Shown here piece after piece: positions 1-5,193 of a stretch of DNA of 5,280 bases. The DNA is from an uncultured Eubacteriales bacterium (GTDB taxonomy: Bacteria; Bacillota; Clostridia; Christensenellales; Aristaeellaceae): NCBI GenBank assembly GCA_900553295.1, contig USCR01000157.1, positions 1 through 5,280 on the forward strand, in the 5' to 3' direction. Each line of letters opens with the position of its first letter. Positions within the stretch are counted from its first letter, which is position 1. The notes beneath the pieces are model-generated. The model searched no databases. It had not been told where the DNA came from and worked only from the letters and a program-made list of their open reading frames with translations. A program made the translations under genes and the position numbers.

Positions 1-6
1 CCGGGG

Positions 7-25
7 TTTGGGGCAGAGCCCCAAA
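7..25. repeat. Inverted repeat, 8-bp stem with AGA loop
   Basis: TTTGGGGC at 7-14 and GCCCCAAA at 18-25 are perfect reverse complements around a 3-nt loop. There is no T-tract on the plus side. It could be the terminator stem of a gene lying to the left of the window or the end of a dispersed repeat; the sequence does not decide. Confidence 0.5.
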
Positions 26-153
26 GCCTTATGCCGCAGCATTTTATGCGAGCGTTGCGAGCGTCCGAAGGCGCGAAGGGAAGCGCGAATGATTGAGCAA
101 CCGGGACGCAAGAAACGCGTCTTTCCCCAACATCAGGGGTTTTTCAACAATCT

Positions 154-173
154 GAGGGCACCGACGTGCCCTC
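154..173. repeat. Perfect 8-bp inverted repeat with CGAC loop
   Basis: GAGGGCAC (154-161) and GTGCCCTC (166-173) pair perfectly around CGAC. It lies directly after the GTTTTTCAACAATCTGA segment and 36 bp before the nuclease start codon. It may mark the right end of the repeat-like element, or form a hairpin in the leader of the nuclease/helicase mRNA. No T-tract follows on the plus strand. Confidence 0.55.
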
Positions 174-209
174 CGCGCCGATGAAGCGGCAGGGAAGGGA
201 GGCCGGGGC

Positions 210-569
210 ATGCTGGACAGGGTGCTGGACGCGCTGGGCACGCTCAGGTCTCCCTTTGCGCCCTATGAGGCGGACCTTCACCTGCGGGTGGGGGAATGCC
301 TCAGCGCCGCGGGCCTGCCCGCGGTGCATGAGGCCCTGCTCGCCCCCGGCTGCCGCATCGACTATCTGGTGGGCGGCGTGGGCGTGGAGATCAAGCGGGG
401 CAAGCCGGGCGTAGCCCGGCTGCTGCCCCAACTGGCCCGCTACTGTGCCTGCGAGGAAGTGGCGGGCCTGATTCTGGTTTCGGAGGGCAGCGTCCGTCTG
501 CCGGCTACCCTGGCGGGAAAACCCCTGCGGAACCTGTGCCTGAACCAACTGTGGGGGATTGCGCTATGA
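210..569 (+). CDS. Small single-domain PD-(D/E)XK nuclease
   Basis: This 119-residue protein has the layout of a minimal PD-(D/E)XK nuclease core. An N-terminal helix carries E29 (VGEC). Next come D51 in the strand RIDYLV and, after a short turn, E60-x-K62 in VEIKRGK, which together form the D...ExK metal site. The next helix has QLARY (Q74, Y78), matching the QxxxY motif of RecB-type nucleases, and is followed by a hydrophobic strand (AGLILVSE, about 85-92). The C-terminus ends in LWGIAL. It should cut or trim DNA with Mg2+; the exact substrate cannot be read. The ATG at 210 is chosen because AGGGAAGGGAGG at 191-202 gives an excellent ribosome site with 7-nt spacing. Its stop overlaps the start of the SNF2 gene (ATGA), so the two are probably translationally coupled and may act as a complex. 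I recall similar small proteins beside SNF2 genes in phages and mobile elements, unverified. No promoter was recognised upstream. Confidence 0.82.
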   Translation: MLDRVLDALGTLRSPFAPYEADLHLRVGECLSAAGLPAVHEALLAPGCRIDYLVGGVGVEIKRGKPGVARLLPQLARYCACEEVAGLILVSEGSVRLPATLAGKPLRNLCLNQLWGIAL

Positions 570-2293
570 CGGAGGAAGAGAACCGCCTGCTCCCGGCCTA
601 TTTACGGGAGGTGGAGGGAGAGCCCGGCCGGGTATACGGCACCCTGAGCTACAACCGGCGCAGCAAGGTCTGGACGGTGAAGGGCGATCCCAATGTGACG
701 GAAATGTGCAAGCGCCTCTTCCCCGGCACGGCGGGCAGCAAGCGGGGCGAAGCGCGCTTCACGGCCCATGCCCGGGTAATCGGGGATCTGCGCTGGCTGA
801 TGCTGCGCTTTCCCCTGGCGGTGAAGGAAAGCGACCGCGCCCTGTGGGAGCAGGCGCTGGCAGGGGCCAGGGCCTATGCCCTGCGCCGGGAGCGGGCAGC
901 GGCGCTGCCGGAGCGCGCCGTACCGCCCCAGGGGAGCTTCCTGGGGGAACTGCGCCCCTTTCAGCAGGAGGGCCTGGCCTTTCTGCTGGGGCACGACCGG
1001 TGCCTGCTGGCGGATGAAATGGGCCTGGGGAAAACCGTCCAGGCCCTGGCATACCTGGCGGCCAGCGGAAACCTGCCTGCCTTGATTATTCCGCCTGCGC
1101 ACCTGACCCGCAACTGGCTGGAGGAAACCCTGCGTTTTCTGCGGGTGGATGGGCGGGTACCTCGGGTGCATGTGGTCCATGGGCTGAAACCCTACGAGCT
1201 GCCCCAGGCGGATGTGTACATCCTTCACTACCTGCTGCTGCGGGGCTGGAAGGAGATCCTGCCCCGGCTGGGCTTCCGGACGCTGATTTTCGACGAGGTG
1301 CAGGAACTGCGCCACAGCGGCACGGAGAAATACTCCGCGGCCAGCCTGGCGGCGGAGAAATGCGAGCATGTGATTGGCCTGTCAGGCACGCCCATTTACA
1401 ACCGGGGCGGGGAAATCTGGAACGTGGTCAATATTTTGGATTACCATTTTCTGGGCGACTGGGAGAGCTTTTCCCGGGAGTGGTGCTGGGGCTATGGCAA
1501 CGCCATTGTGGCCAAGCCGGAGCTCCTGGGCGCGTACCTGCGCCGGGAGGGGCTGATGCTCCGCCGGGTGAAGCAGGATGTGCTCAGCGAGCTGCCGCCC
1601 AAGCGCCGCCTGGTGCAGGAGCTGGACTGGAACGACCGTGTATACGCCCGGCTTATGGAACCGGTGCTGCCCCAGCTGTTGCGCTGGAAGCAGGGGGAGG
1701 GCCTCACGGCGTCCCAGCGAGCCATTCTGGAGGACAGCATCTCCCAGCAGGCCCGCCGGGCCACGGGAGTGGCCAAGGCGCCCTATGTGTGCCAGTTTGT
1801 GCGCGCGCTGCTGGAAAACGGGGAAAAGGTGCTGCTTTTTGCCCATCACCATGATGTGATGGATATTTACAAGCAGGAGCTGAAAACCTTCCGCCCGGGC
1901 TTTATCACCGGCCGGGAGACGCCGGCGCAGAAGGCACAGGCGGTGGATCGCTTCACCCAGGGCCAGACGAACCTGTGCTGCATTTCCCTGCGGGCAGCCT
2001 CGGGGCTGAACCTGCAGCGGGCCACCTGCGTGGTGTTTGGGGAGCTGGACTGGAGCCCGGCGGTACATTCCCAGGCGGAGGACCGGGCGCACCGCATGGG
2101 CCAGGCGGATTCCCTGCTGTGTTATTACCTGGTCAGCCCCCAGGGCAGCGACGCGGATATGCAGGAAGCTCTGGGCCTGAAGGTGAGCCAATTTGTGGGC
2201 TTGATGGGGGATGCGCCGCTCCCCCCCGAACAGCAACAGGACCTGGCGGCCCAGGCCCGGCGGCACGTGGAGCGCCTGGCCGCGGCCATGTGA
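566..2293 (+). CDS. SNF2-family DEAD/DEAH-like helicase/translocase
   Basis: This 575-residue protein is a complete SNF2 (superfamily 2) ATPase, a double-stranded-DNA translocase. Motifs in order: LRPFQQEG (129-136, Q-motif region); Walker A DEMGLGKT (150-157, K156); Ia LIIPPAHLTRNW; motif II DEVQ (243-246, where DEAH or DEAQ is more usual); III SGTP (273-276); IV KVLLFAHH (421-428); V RAASGLNLQ (476-484); VI QAEDRAHRMGQ (503-513), with R507 and R510 as likely arginine fingers. Residues 1-125 form an accessory domain with YNRRSKVWTVKG and CKRLFPG, vaguely like the short HARP-type domain of SMARCAL1 relatives; this likeness is tentative. No nuclease or methylase domain is fused. The start at 566 is preferred to an in-frame ATG at 536 because GGGGGA (553-557) is well placed and ATGA overlaps the nuclease stop. 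I infer that it moves or remodels DNA for the partner nuclease. A strong terminator follows the stop. Confidence 0.93.
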   Translation: MTEEENRLLPAYLREVEGEPGRVYGTLSYNRRSKVWTVKGDPNVTEMCKRLFPGTAGSKRGEARFTAHARVIGDLRWLMLRFPLAVKESDRALWEQALAGARAYALRRERAAALPERAVPPQGSFLGELRPFQQEGLAFLLGHDRCLLADEMGLGKTVQALAYLAASGNLPALIIPPAHLTRNWLEETLRFLRVDGRVPRVHVVHGLKPYELPQADVYILHYLLLRGWKEILPRLGFRTLIFDEVQELRHSGTEKYSAASLAAEKCEHVIGLSGTPIYNRGGEIWNVVNILDYHFLGDWESFSREWCWGYGNAIVAKPELLGAYLRREGLMLRRVKQDVLSELPPKRRLVQELDWNDRVYARLMEPVLPQLLRWKQGEGLTASQRAILEDSISQQARRATGVAKAPYVCQFVRALLENGEKVLLFAHHHDVMDIYKQELKTFRPGFITGRETPAQKAQAVDRFTQGQTNLCCISLRAASGLNLQRATCVVFGELDWSPAVHSQAEDRAHRMGQADSLLCYYLVSPQGSDADMQEALGLKVSQFVGLMGDAPLPPEQQQDLAAQARRHVERLAAAM

Positions 2294-2332
2294 TGGCACT
2301 GCCCGGGTCCGCGTGGAGTCCCCAAAACTGTC

Positions 2333-2371
2333 AAAGCGCCATGCCCGGAGCGAGTGGGCATGGCGCTTTTT
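2333..2371. terminator. Intrinsic terminator between convergent genes
   Basis: A perfect 14-bp stem (AAAGCGCCATGCCC at 2333-2346 with its complement at 2356-2369) encloses a 9-nt loop and ends in T5 (2367-2371). It lies 39 bp after the SNF2 stop and 21 bp beyond the ATPase stop on the other strand. On the plus strand it is a textbook rho-independent terminator. On the minus strand the tail reads TTTGACAGTTTT, a poorer T-tract, but the hairpin may still end the ATPase transcript. Confidence 0.93.
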
Positions 2372-2392
2372 GTAGGGAGCTTCTCCCCTGGA

Positions 2393-4261
2393 TTATTCAA
2401 ATTTGCGGTCGTACAGCAGCGCAGCAATCAATACCACAAAGCAGGACCCGGCGTTGTGCACCAGCGCGCCGGTGGTGGGATTGAGCACCTCCAGCAGCGA
2501 AAGCACAATGGCAATGAAATTGATGGTCATGGAGAGGGCAATGCTGAACTTGATCGTCTTTACCGTGGCGTTGGACAGGCGCTTGAGATAGGGTACCTTG
2601 GCAATATCGTCGCTCATCAGCGCGATGTCGGCTGCTTCCACGGCGATGTCGCTGCCCATGCTGCCCATGGCCACACTGACGTCGGCGGTTTTCAGGGCAG
2701 GGGCATCGTTGACCCCGTCGCCAATCATGCAAACGGTGTGTCCCTGGGCTTGCAGGGCCTCGATGGCGTTCACCTTATTCTCAGGCAACAGTTCCGCCCG
2801 GACCTCAGCAATGCCCGCCTGCTTGGCAAAATAGTTGGCGGTGCGCTGATTGTCGCCCGTGAGCAGCACTGCGCCCGCGCCCATGCTCCGCAGACGCGAC
2901 ACCATGCTTCGCGCCTCTGGGCGAATCACGTCGGAAAGCGCAATGACGCCCACGCATTTTTCTTCCTGGGCCACCAGAATGGAGGCTTTTCCCTTGCTGC
3001 GGAGCTTTTCCAGCGCAGTGCAGGCCGCTTCCCCCACGGTTGCGCCATTGGCCTCCAGAAATCTTTCACTGCCGCACAGCAGTCTGCGGCCCGCGACTTC
3101 CGCATAGACGCCGCGGCCGGCGGCCATGGAGAAGCGGCTGGATTCCTGAAGAGATAGCCCCTTGGCGCGGGCATGGGCAACGATGGCCTTTCCCAGGGGA
3201 TGCTCGCTCTTGGCCTCAGCGGAGGCCGCCAGGGCCAGCAGCGCATCCTCCGTCAGGGCAGGGTCGAAGGAGCACACGTCGCTGACATCCAGGCGGCCGT
3301 AGGTCAGCGTGCCGGTTTTGTCAAAGGCGATGGTGTCCACCTTGCCCATTTTTTCCAGCGCCTCGCCGGATTTGATGATGACCCCGTGTTTGGTGGCCTG
3401 GCCGATGGCAGCCATGATGGCGGTGGGAGTGGCCAGCACCAGGGCACAGGGGCAAAACACCACCAGAATGGTAACGGCGGTCACAATGTTTCCCGTGAAC
3501 ACATAGGCCAATACGGCAATCAGCAGCGCCACCGGCACCAGCCAGCTGGCGCATTGATCTGCGATGCGCTGCATGGGGGCCTGCTTTTGCTCCGCGTCCT
3601 GCACCATGCGGATGAGCTTTTGCAGGGAGCTGTCCTCGCCCACCTTGGTGGCGGTGATGTCAATGGCGCCGAAGCGGTTGATGGTGCCGCAGAATACAGC
3701 GTCTCCCTGGCCTTTATCCACCGGCAGGGATTCGCCGGTCATGATGGACTGATCCACGGTTGTCTCGCCCTTTTGGATGACGCCATCCACCGGGATGGCT
3801 TCCCCGGGAAGAATGCGCAGCAGATCCCCGGGACGGATCTGGGCGGCGGGAATCATCTCTTCCCGGCCATCCACCAGCCTCCGGCCCTGGACGGGCGCCA
3901 GACTGATGAGCTTCTTCAGTCCTTTCTTGGCCCGGTTGGTGGTGGCGTCCTCCAACAGAGCGCCAATGGCCATGATAAACGCCACTTCTCCCGCCGCGAA
4001 GAGGTCGCCAATGGCCACCGCCGCGAACATGGCAATGGAGATAAGCAGCGCAGAGGAAATTTTGCTGATGCCGGTATTGTGGACAACCCGCCACAGGGCC
4101 AGATAGAGCAGCGGAAGCCCGCTGACGATTACCGTAATCCAGGCGGGGTCCACGGGCAGCTGTATACCCAACCAGGGCGCGGCCAGGCTTGCCATTAGAA
4201 AAACGCCGCCCACCAGGGTCATGGGCCATCCGGCCAGAAAGTCGTTGATCTTCTTGAGCAT
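2393..4261 (-). CDS. P1B-type heavy-metal translocating ATPase
   Basis: This 622-residue membrane pump uses ATP to move a transition-metal ion across the cytoplasmic membrane, most likely outward. Domains in order: four N-terminal membrane helices (within about 12-105), actuator domain with TGES (175-178), two helices with the metal-binding CPC (270-272) in VVFCPCALVLATPT, P-domain with the phosphorylated D314 in DKTGTLT, N-domain with SEHPLG (H354-P355), then TGD (468-470), GDGVNDAP (514-521), and two last helices. No N-terminal HMA or CxxC domain is present, so it is short for the family. The last helix reads LVHNAGSCFVV rather than the copper (MxxSS), zinc/cadmium (DxG) or cobalt/iron (HEGGT) signatures, so the metal is uncertain; zinc, manganese and iron remain possible. 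The start at 4261 has AAAGGGGG at 7-nt spacing (4269-4276). An upstream in-frame ATG at 4333 lacks such a site and would add a 24-residue non-membrane leader. It is divergent from a TetR regulator. Confidence 0.95.
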   Translation of the reverse strand: MLKKINDFLAGWPMTLVGGVFLMASLAAPWLGIQLPVDPAWITVIVSGLPLLYLALWRVVHNTGISKISSALLISIAMFAAVAIGDLFAAGEVAFIMAIGALLEDATTNRAKKGLKKLISLAPVQGRRLVDGREEMIPAAQIRPGDLLRILPGEAIPVDGVIQKGETTVDQSIMTGESLPVDKGQGDAVFCGTINRFGAIDITATKVGEDSSLQKLIRMVQDAEQKQAPMQRIADQCASWLVPVALLIAVLAYVFTGNIVTAVTILVVFCPCALVLATPTAIMAAIGQATKHGVIIKSGEALEKMGKVDTIAFDKTGTLTYGRLDVSDVCSFDPALTEDALLALAASAEAKSEHPLGKAIVAHARAKGLSLQESSRFSMAAGRGVYAEVAGRRLLCGSERFLEANGATVGEAACTALEKLRSKGKASILVAQEEKCVGVIALSDVIRPEARSMVSRLRSMGAGAVLLTGDNQRTANYFAKQAGIAEVRAELLPENKVNAIEALQAQGHTVCMIGDGVNDAPALKTADVSVAMGSMGSDIAVEAADIALMSDDIAKVPYLKRLSNATVKTIKFSIALSMTINFIAIVLSLLEVLNPTTGALVHNAGSCFVVLIAALLYDRKFE

Positions 4262-4282
4262 AAAGTATCCCCCTTTGCGCAA

Positions 4283-4313
4283 TGGCACGGCGTTGTGACC
4301 TTGACAGGTGCCA
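4283..4313 (-). other. Possible stem-loop in the ATPase 5' leader
   Basis: TGGCAC (4283-4288) and GTGCCA (4308-4313) can pair, and a second small dyad ACCT/AGGT (4298-4309) lies inside. If transcription starts near 4354, both are in an approximately 90-nt untranslated leader of the ATPase mRNA, upstream of its ribosome site. No known riboswitch consensus was recognised, so this may be chance. Confidence 0.2.
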
Positions 4314-4341
4314 AAGCTTCCCGTACAATACATTTGCTAAC

Positions 4342-4354
4342 GAACATATTGTTC
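4342..4354. promoter_or_regulatory. Candidate TetR operator, 13-bp palindrome
   Basis: GAACA-TAT-TGTTC is a perfect inverted repeat. It begins 6 bp downstream of the -10 box of the predicted ATPase promoter, so it covers or adjoins the transcription start, a typical place for a repressor to block RNA polymerase. TetR-family proteins bind palindromes as dimers and are often encoded divergently next to their target, as here. A further TGTTC half-site lies at 4436-4440, just before the regulator's ribosome site. It may serve autoregulation, although its partner half is not conserved. Confidence 0.55.
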
Positions 4355-4360
4355 TTTTTT

Positions 4361-4389
4361 ATTGTAAGAAAGAGCAGCCATCCTGGCAA
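4361..4389 (-). promoter_or_regulatory. Predicted sigma-A promoter of the metal ATPase
   Basis: Read on the minus strand, TTGCCA (4384-4389) is separated by exactly 17 bp from TACAAT (4361-4366). Each box differs from consensus at one position. Transcription would start around 4354, giving a leader of about 90 nt before the ATPase start. The palindrome at 4342-4354 lies at the start site. Confidence 0.65.
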
Positions 4390-4405
4390 GGGATGATTTG
4401 GCTGC
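4374..4405. repeat. Imperfect dyad over the -35 and spacer region
   Basis: GCAGCCATCC (4374-4383) can pair with GGA (4391-4393) and TGGCTGC (4399-4405), with a 5-nt bulge between them and a 7-nt loop. It spans the -35 box and spacer of the ATPase promoter. It could be a second protein-binding site or a hairpin in an RNA read toward the regulator. The role is unknown. Confidence 0.35.
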
Positions 4406-4453
4406 GCTGTATTTTATGAAACATTTTTGCAAATTTGTTCGGAAGGAGCAACC

Positions 4454-5011
4454 ATGGACAGACGGCAGCAAAAGACCAGAGCGGCTATTTTCGACGCCTT
4501 CAGCGGGCTTCTGGCGGAAAAGAGCTACAGCAAGATCACCGTACAGGAGATTATTGATGCGGCCAACGTAGGCCGTACCACTTTCTATGCGCACTTTGAG
4601 ACGAAGGACGATCTGCTCAAGGCCCTGTGCGAGGAGCTTTTCGGGCACATCCTCAGCCGGGCAGGGGACAGAACCCATACCCATGGTCTGGATGCCCAGG
4701 GGGATGCGCCGGAATCCATGTTCTGCCATTTGCTGCAGCACCTGCAGGAAAATGACCGGAACATCCTGGGCCTGCTGTCCTGCGAGAGCAGCGAAATTTT
4801 CCTGCGCTATTTTAAGGACAGCTTGAGCGGCCTGGTACGCTCGCAGCTGGCGCAACGGTGCAAACGCCCGGACCTGCCCCGGGAGTTTCTGGTCAATCAC
4901 GTGGCGGGCAGCTTTGTGGAGATGGTGCTGTGGTGGATCAAAGGGCACATGCGGCAAACGCCCGCAGAGCTGGACCGGTACTTCCTGGCGGTGATGGAGC
5001 CGATCCTATAA
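4454..5011 (+). CDS. TetR/AcrR-family transcriptional regulator
   Basis: This 185-residue protein has a clear TetR N-terminal DNA-binding domain: helix 1 starts at about residue 7 (KTRAAIFDAFSGLLAEK), and the helix-turn-helix spans about 28-48 (ITVQEIIDAANVG, then RTTFYAHF). KDDLLKAL follows, as is usual. The C-terminal ligand and dimer domain is divergent, and its end (VEMVLWWIKGHM) resembles the TetR_C_8 type of Firmicutes. It contains C59, C91, C110 and C136 plus a His-rich patch (THTHG, 74-78) that could bind metal, which is speculation. The start at 4454 is fixed by GGAAGGAG (4441-4448) with 5-nt spacing; an upstream in-frame TTG at 4427 is not needed. It is divergent from the metal ATPase and probably controls it, and perhaps itself, through the palindrome at 4342-4354. 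SczA of Streptococcus pneumoniae is a known TetR-family regulator of a zinc exporter, so such a link has precedent. No clear promoter was found for this gene. Confidence 0.92.
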   Translation: MDRRQQKTRAAIFDAFSGLLAEKSYSKITVQEIIDAANVGRTTFYAHFETKDDLLKALCEELFGHILSRAGDRTHTHGLDAQGDAPESMFCHLLQHLQENDRNILGLLSCESSEIFLRYFKDSLSGLVRSQLAQRCKRPDLPREFLVNHVAGSFVEMVLWWIKGHMRQTPAELDRYFLAVMEPIL

Positions 5012-5036
5012 GGGTGCGGGTTTTCCGTGCGGACGG

Positions 5037-5064
5037 TTGCATTTTGACTTTTCCATGTTATAAT
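5037..5064 (+). promoter_or_regulatory. Strong extended -10 promoter
   Basis: TGTTATAAT (5056-5064) is a perfect extended -10 element (TGn before consensus TATAAT). A -35-like TTGCAT (5037-5042) lies 16 bp upstream of the hexamer. It stands in AT-rich sequence just after the regulator gene. Transcription would start near 5071. No clearly recognised gene follows on this strand within the window. Confidence 0.6.
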
Positions 5065-5091
5065 AAATCAAATCACCGGCGCAAAAGGGCG

Positions 5092-5126
5092 AAAGGACGG
5101 GAAAAGGAAGGAGAGCCGTCTTTTTT
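5092..5126 (+). terminator. Terminator-like hairpin just after the 5037-5064 promoter
   Basis: GACGG (5096-5100) pairs with CCGTC (5116-5120). The stem can be extended by a G-U pair and three A-U pairs from AAA at 5092-5094. The loop is purine-rich and 15 nt long, and T6 follows at 5121-5126. The long loop weakens the case. If active, it would end a transcript from the upstream promoter after about 55 nt, giving a short RNA or an attenuated leader. An alternative pairing of GGAAAAG with CTTTTTTCC would compete with it. Confidence 0.35.
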
Positions 5127-5139
5127 CCGGAGCTCCGTG

Positions 5140-5193
5140 ATGGCGCAAAGGTGCATGACACGCTTGCGGAGAGAGCGCGTGTGGGGAAAATGA
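5140..5193 (+). CDS. Possible 17-residue leader peptide, uncertain
   Basis: A 17-codon frame (MAQRCMTRLRRERVWGK) has GGAG at 5129-5132 with 7-nt spacing. Its stop overlaps an ATG at 5190 (ATGA) that begins a frame open to the window edge; that frame reads MTADAPGKGRQSLCQNQ and continues without any family resemblance. Both are antisense to the Hsp70-like fragment on the other strand, so both may be chance. The Arg-rich composition is common in spurious GC-rich frames. Confidence 0.12.
   Translation: MAQRCMTRLRRERVWGK

Larger units (their letters stand above)
1..173. repeat. Non-coding, repeat-like intergenic segment rich in dyads
   Basis: No credible gene lies in this stretch. It is packed with small symmetries: an inverted repeat at 7-25 (TTTGGGGC, 3-nt loop, GCCCCAAA), a 9-bp tandem duplication TGCGAGCGT at 47-55 and 56-64, GCGCGAA twice (71-77 and 83-89), a dyad GACGC/GCGTC at 105-121, CCCC/GGGG followed by T5 at 125-144, and a perfect 8-bp stem at 154-173. 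From memory, GC-rich Clostridia genomes carry many intergenic copies of sequence resembling this, including the GTTTTTCAACAATCTGA part. Calling it a dispersed repeat is therefore inference, since only one copy is in view. The minus-strand open frame across it is rich in Arg, Ser, Leu and Pro and looks like a by-product of the repeat. Confidence 0.5.

Noticed and set aside
44..241. 65-codon minus-strand frame in the left repeat-like segment
   Set aside because: The Ser, Arg, Leu and Pro-rich translation follows from the repeat sequence. It has no clear ribosome site and runs into the nuclease gene.
536..565. Earlier in-frame ATG for the SNF2 protein, adding 10 residues
   Set aside because: It lacks a good ribosome site and overlaps more of the nuclease gene. 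The ATG at 566 has GGGGGA upstream and the coupled ATGA arrangement.
1382..2299. Long minus-strand open frame opposite the SNF2 gene (305 codons), and a similar one at 602-1369
   Set aside because: Both are antisense to a gene with all SNF2 motifs, show no domain pattern, and are rich in Arg, Gln, His, Pro and Leu, as expected of shadow frames in GC-rich DNA.
2354..4198. Plus-strand frames of 267 codons (2354-3157) and 341 codons (3173-4198) opposite the metal ATPase
   Set aside because: They are Gly, His and Gln-rich mirror frames of a certain P-type ATPase, with no motifs and no convincing ribosome sites.
4337..4957. Minus-strand 206-codon frame opposite the TetR gene
   Set aside because: It covers the regulator gene and the divergent promoter region, has no family pattern, and would conflict with the well-supported TetR protein.
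5071..5165. Resemblance to a c-di-GMP (GEMM) riboswitch or small SRP RNA, because of GAAAGG and GGAAGGAG-like pieces
   Set aside because: The conserved order of elements is missing: there is no GEMM 3' half and no SRP asymmetric loop. Only short purine-rich strings agree.
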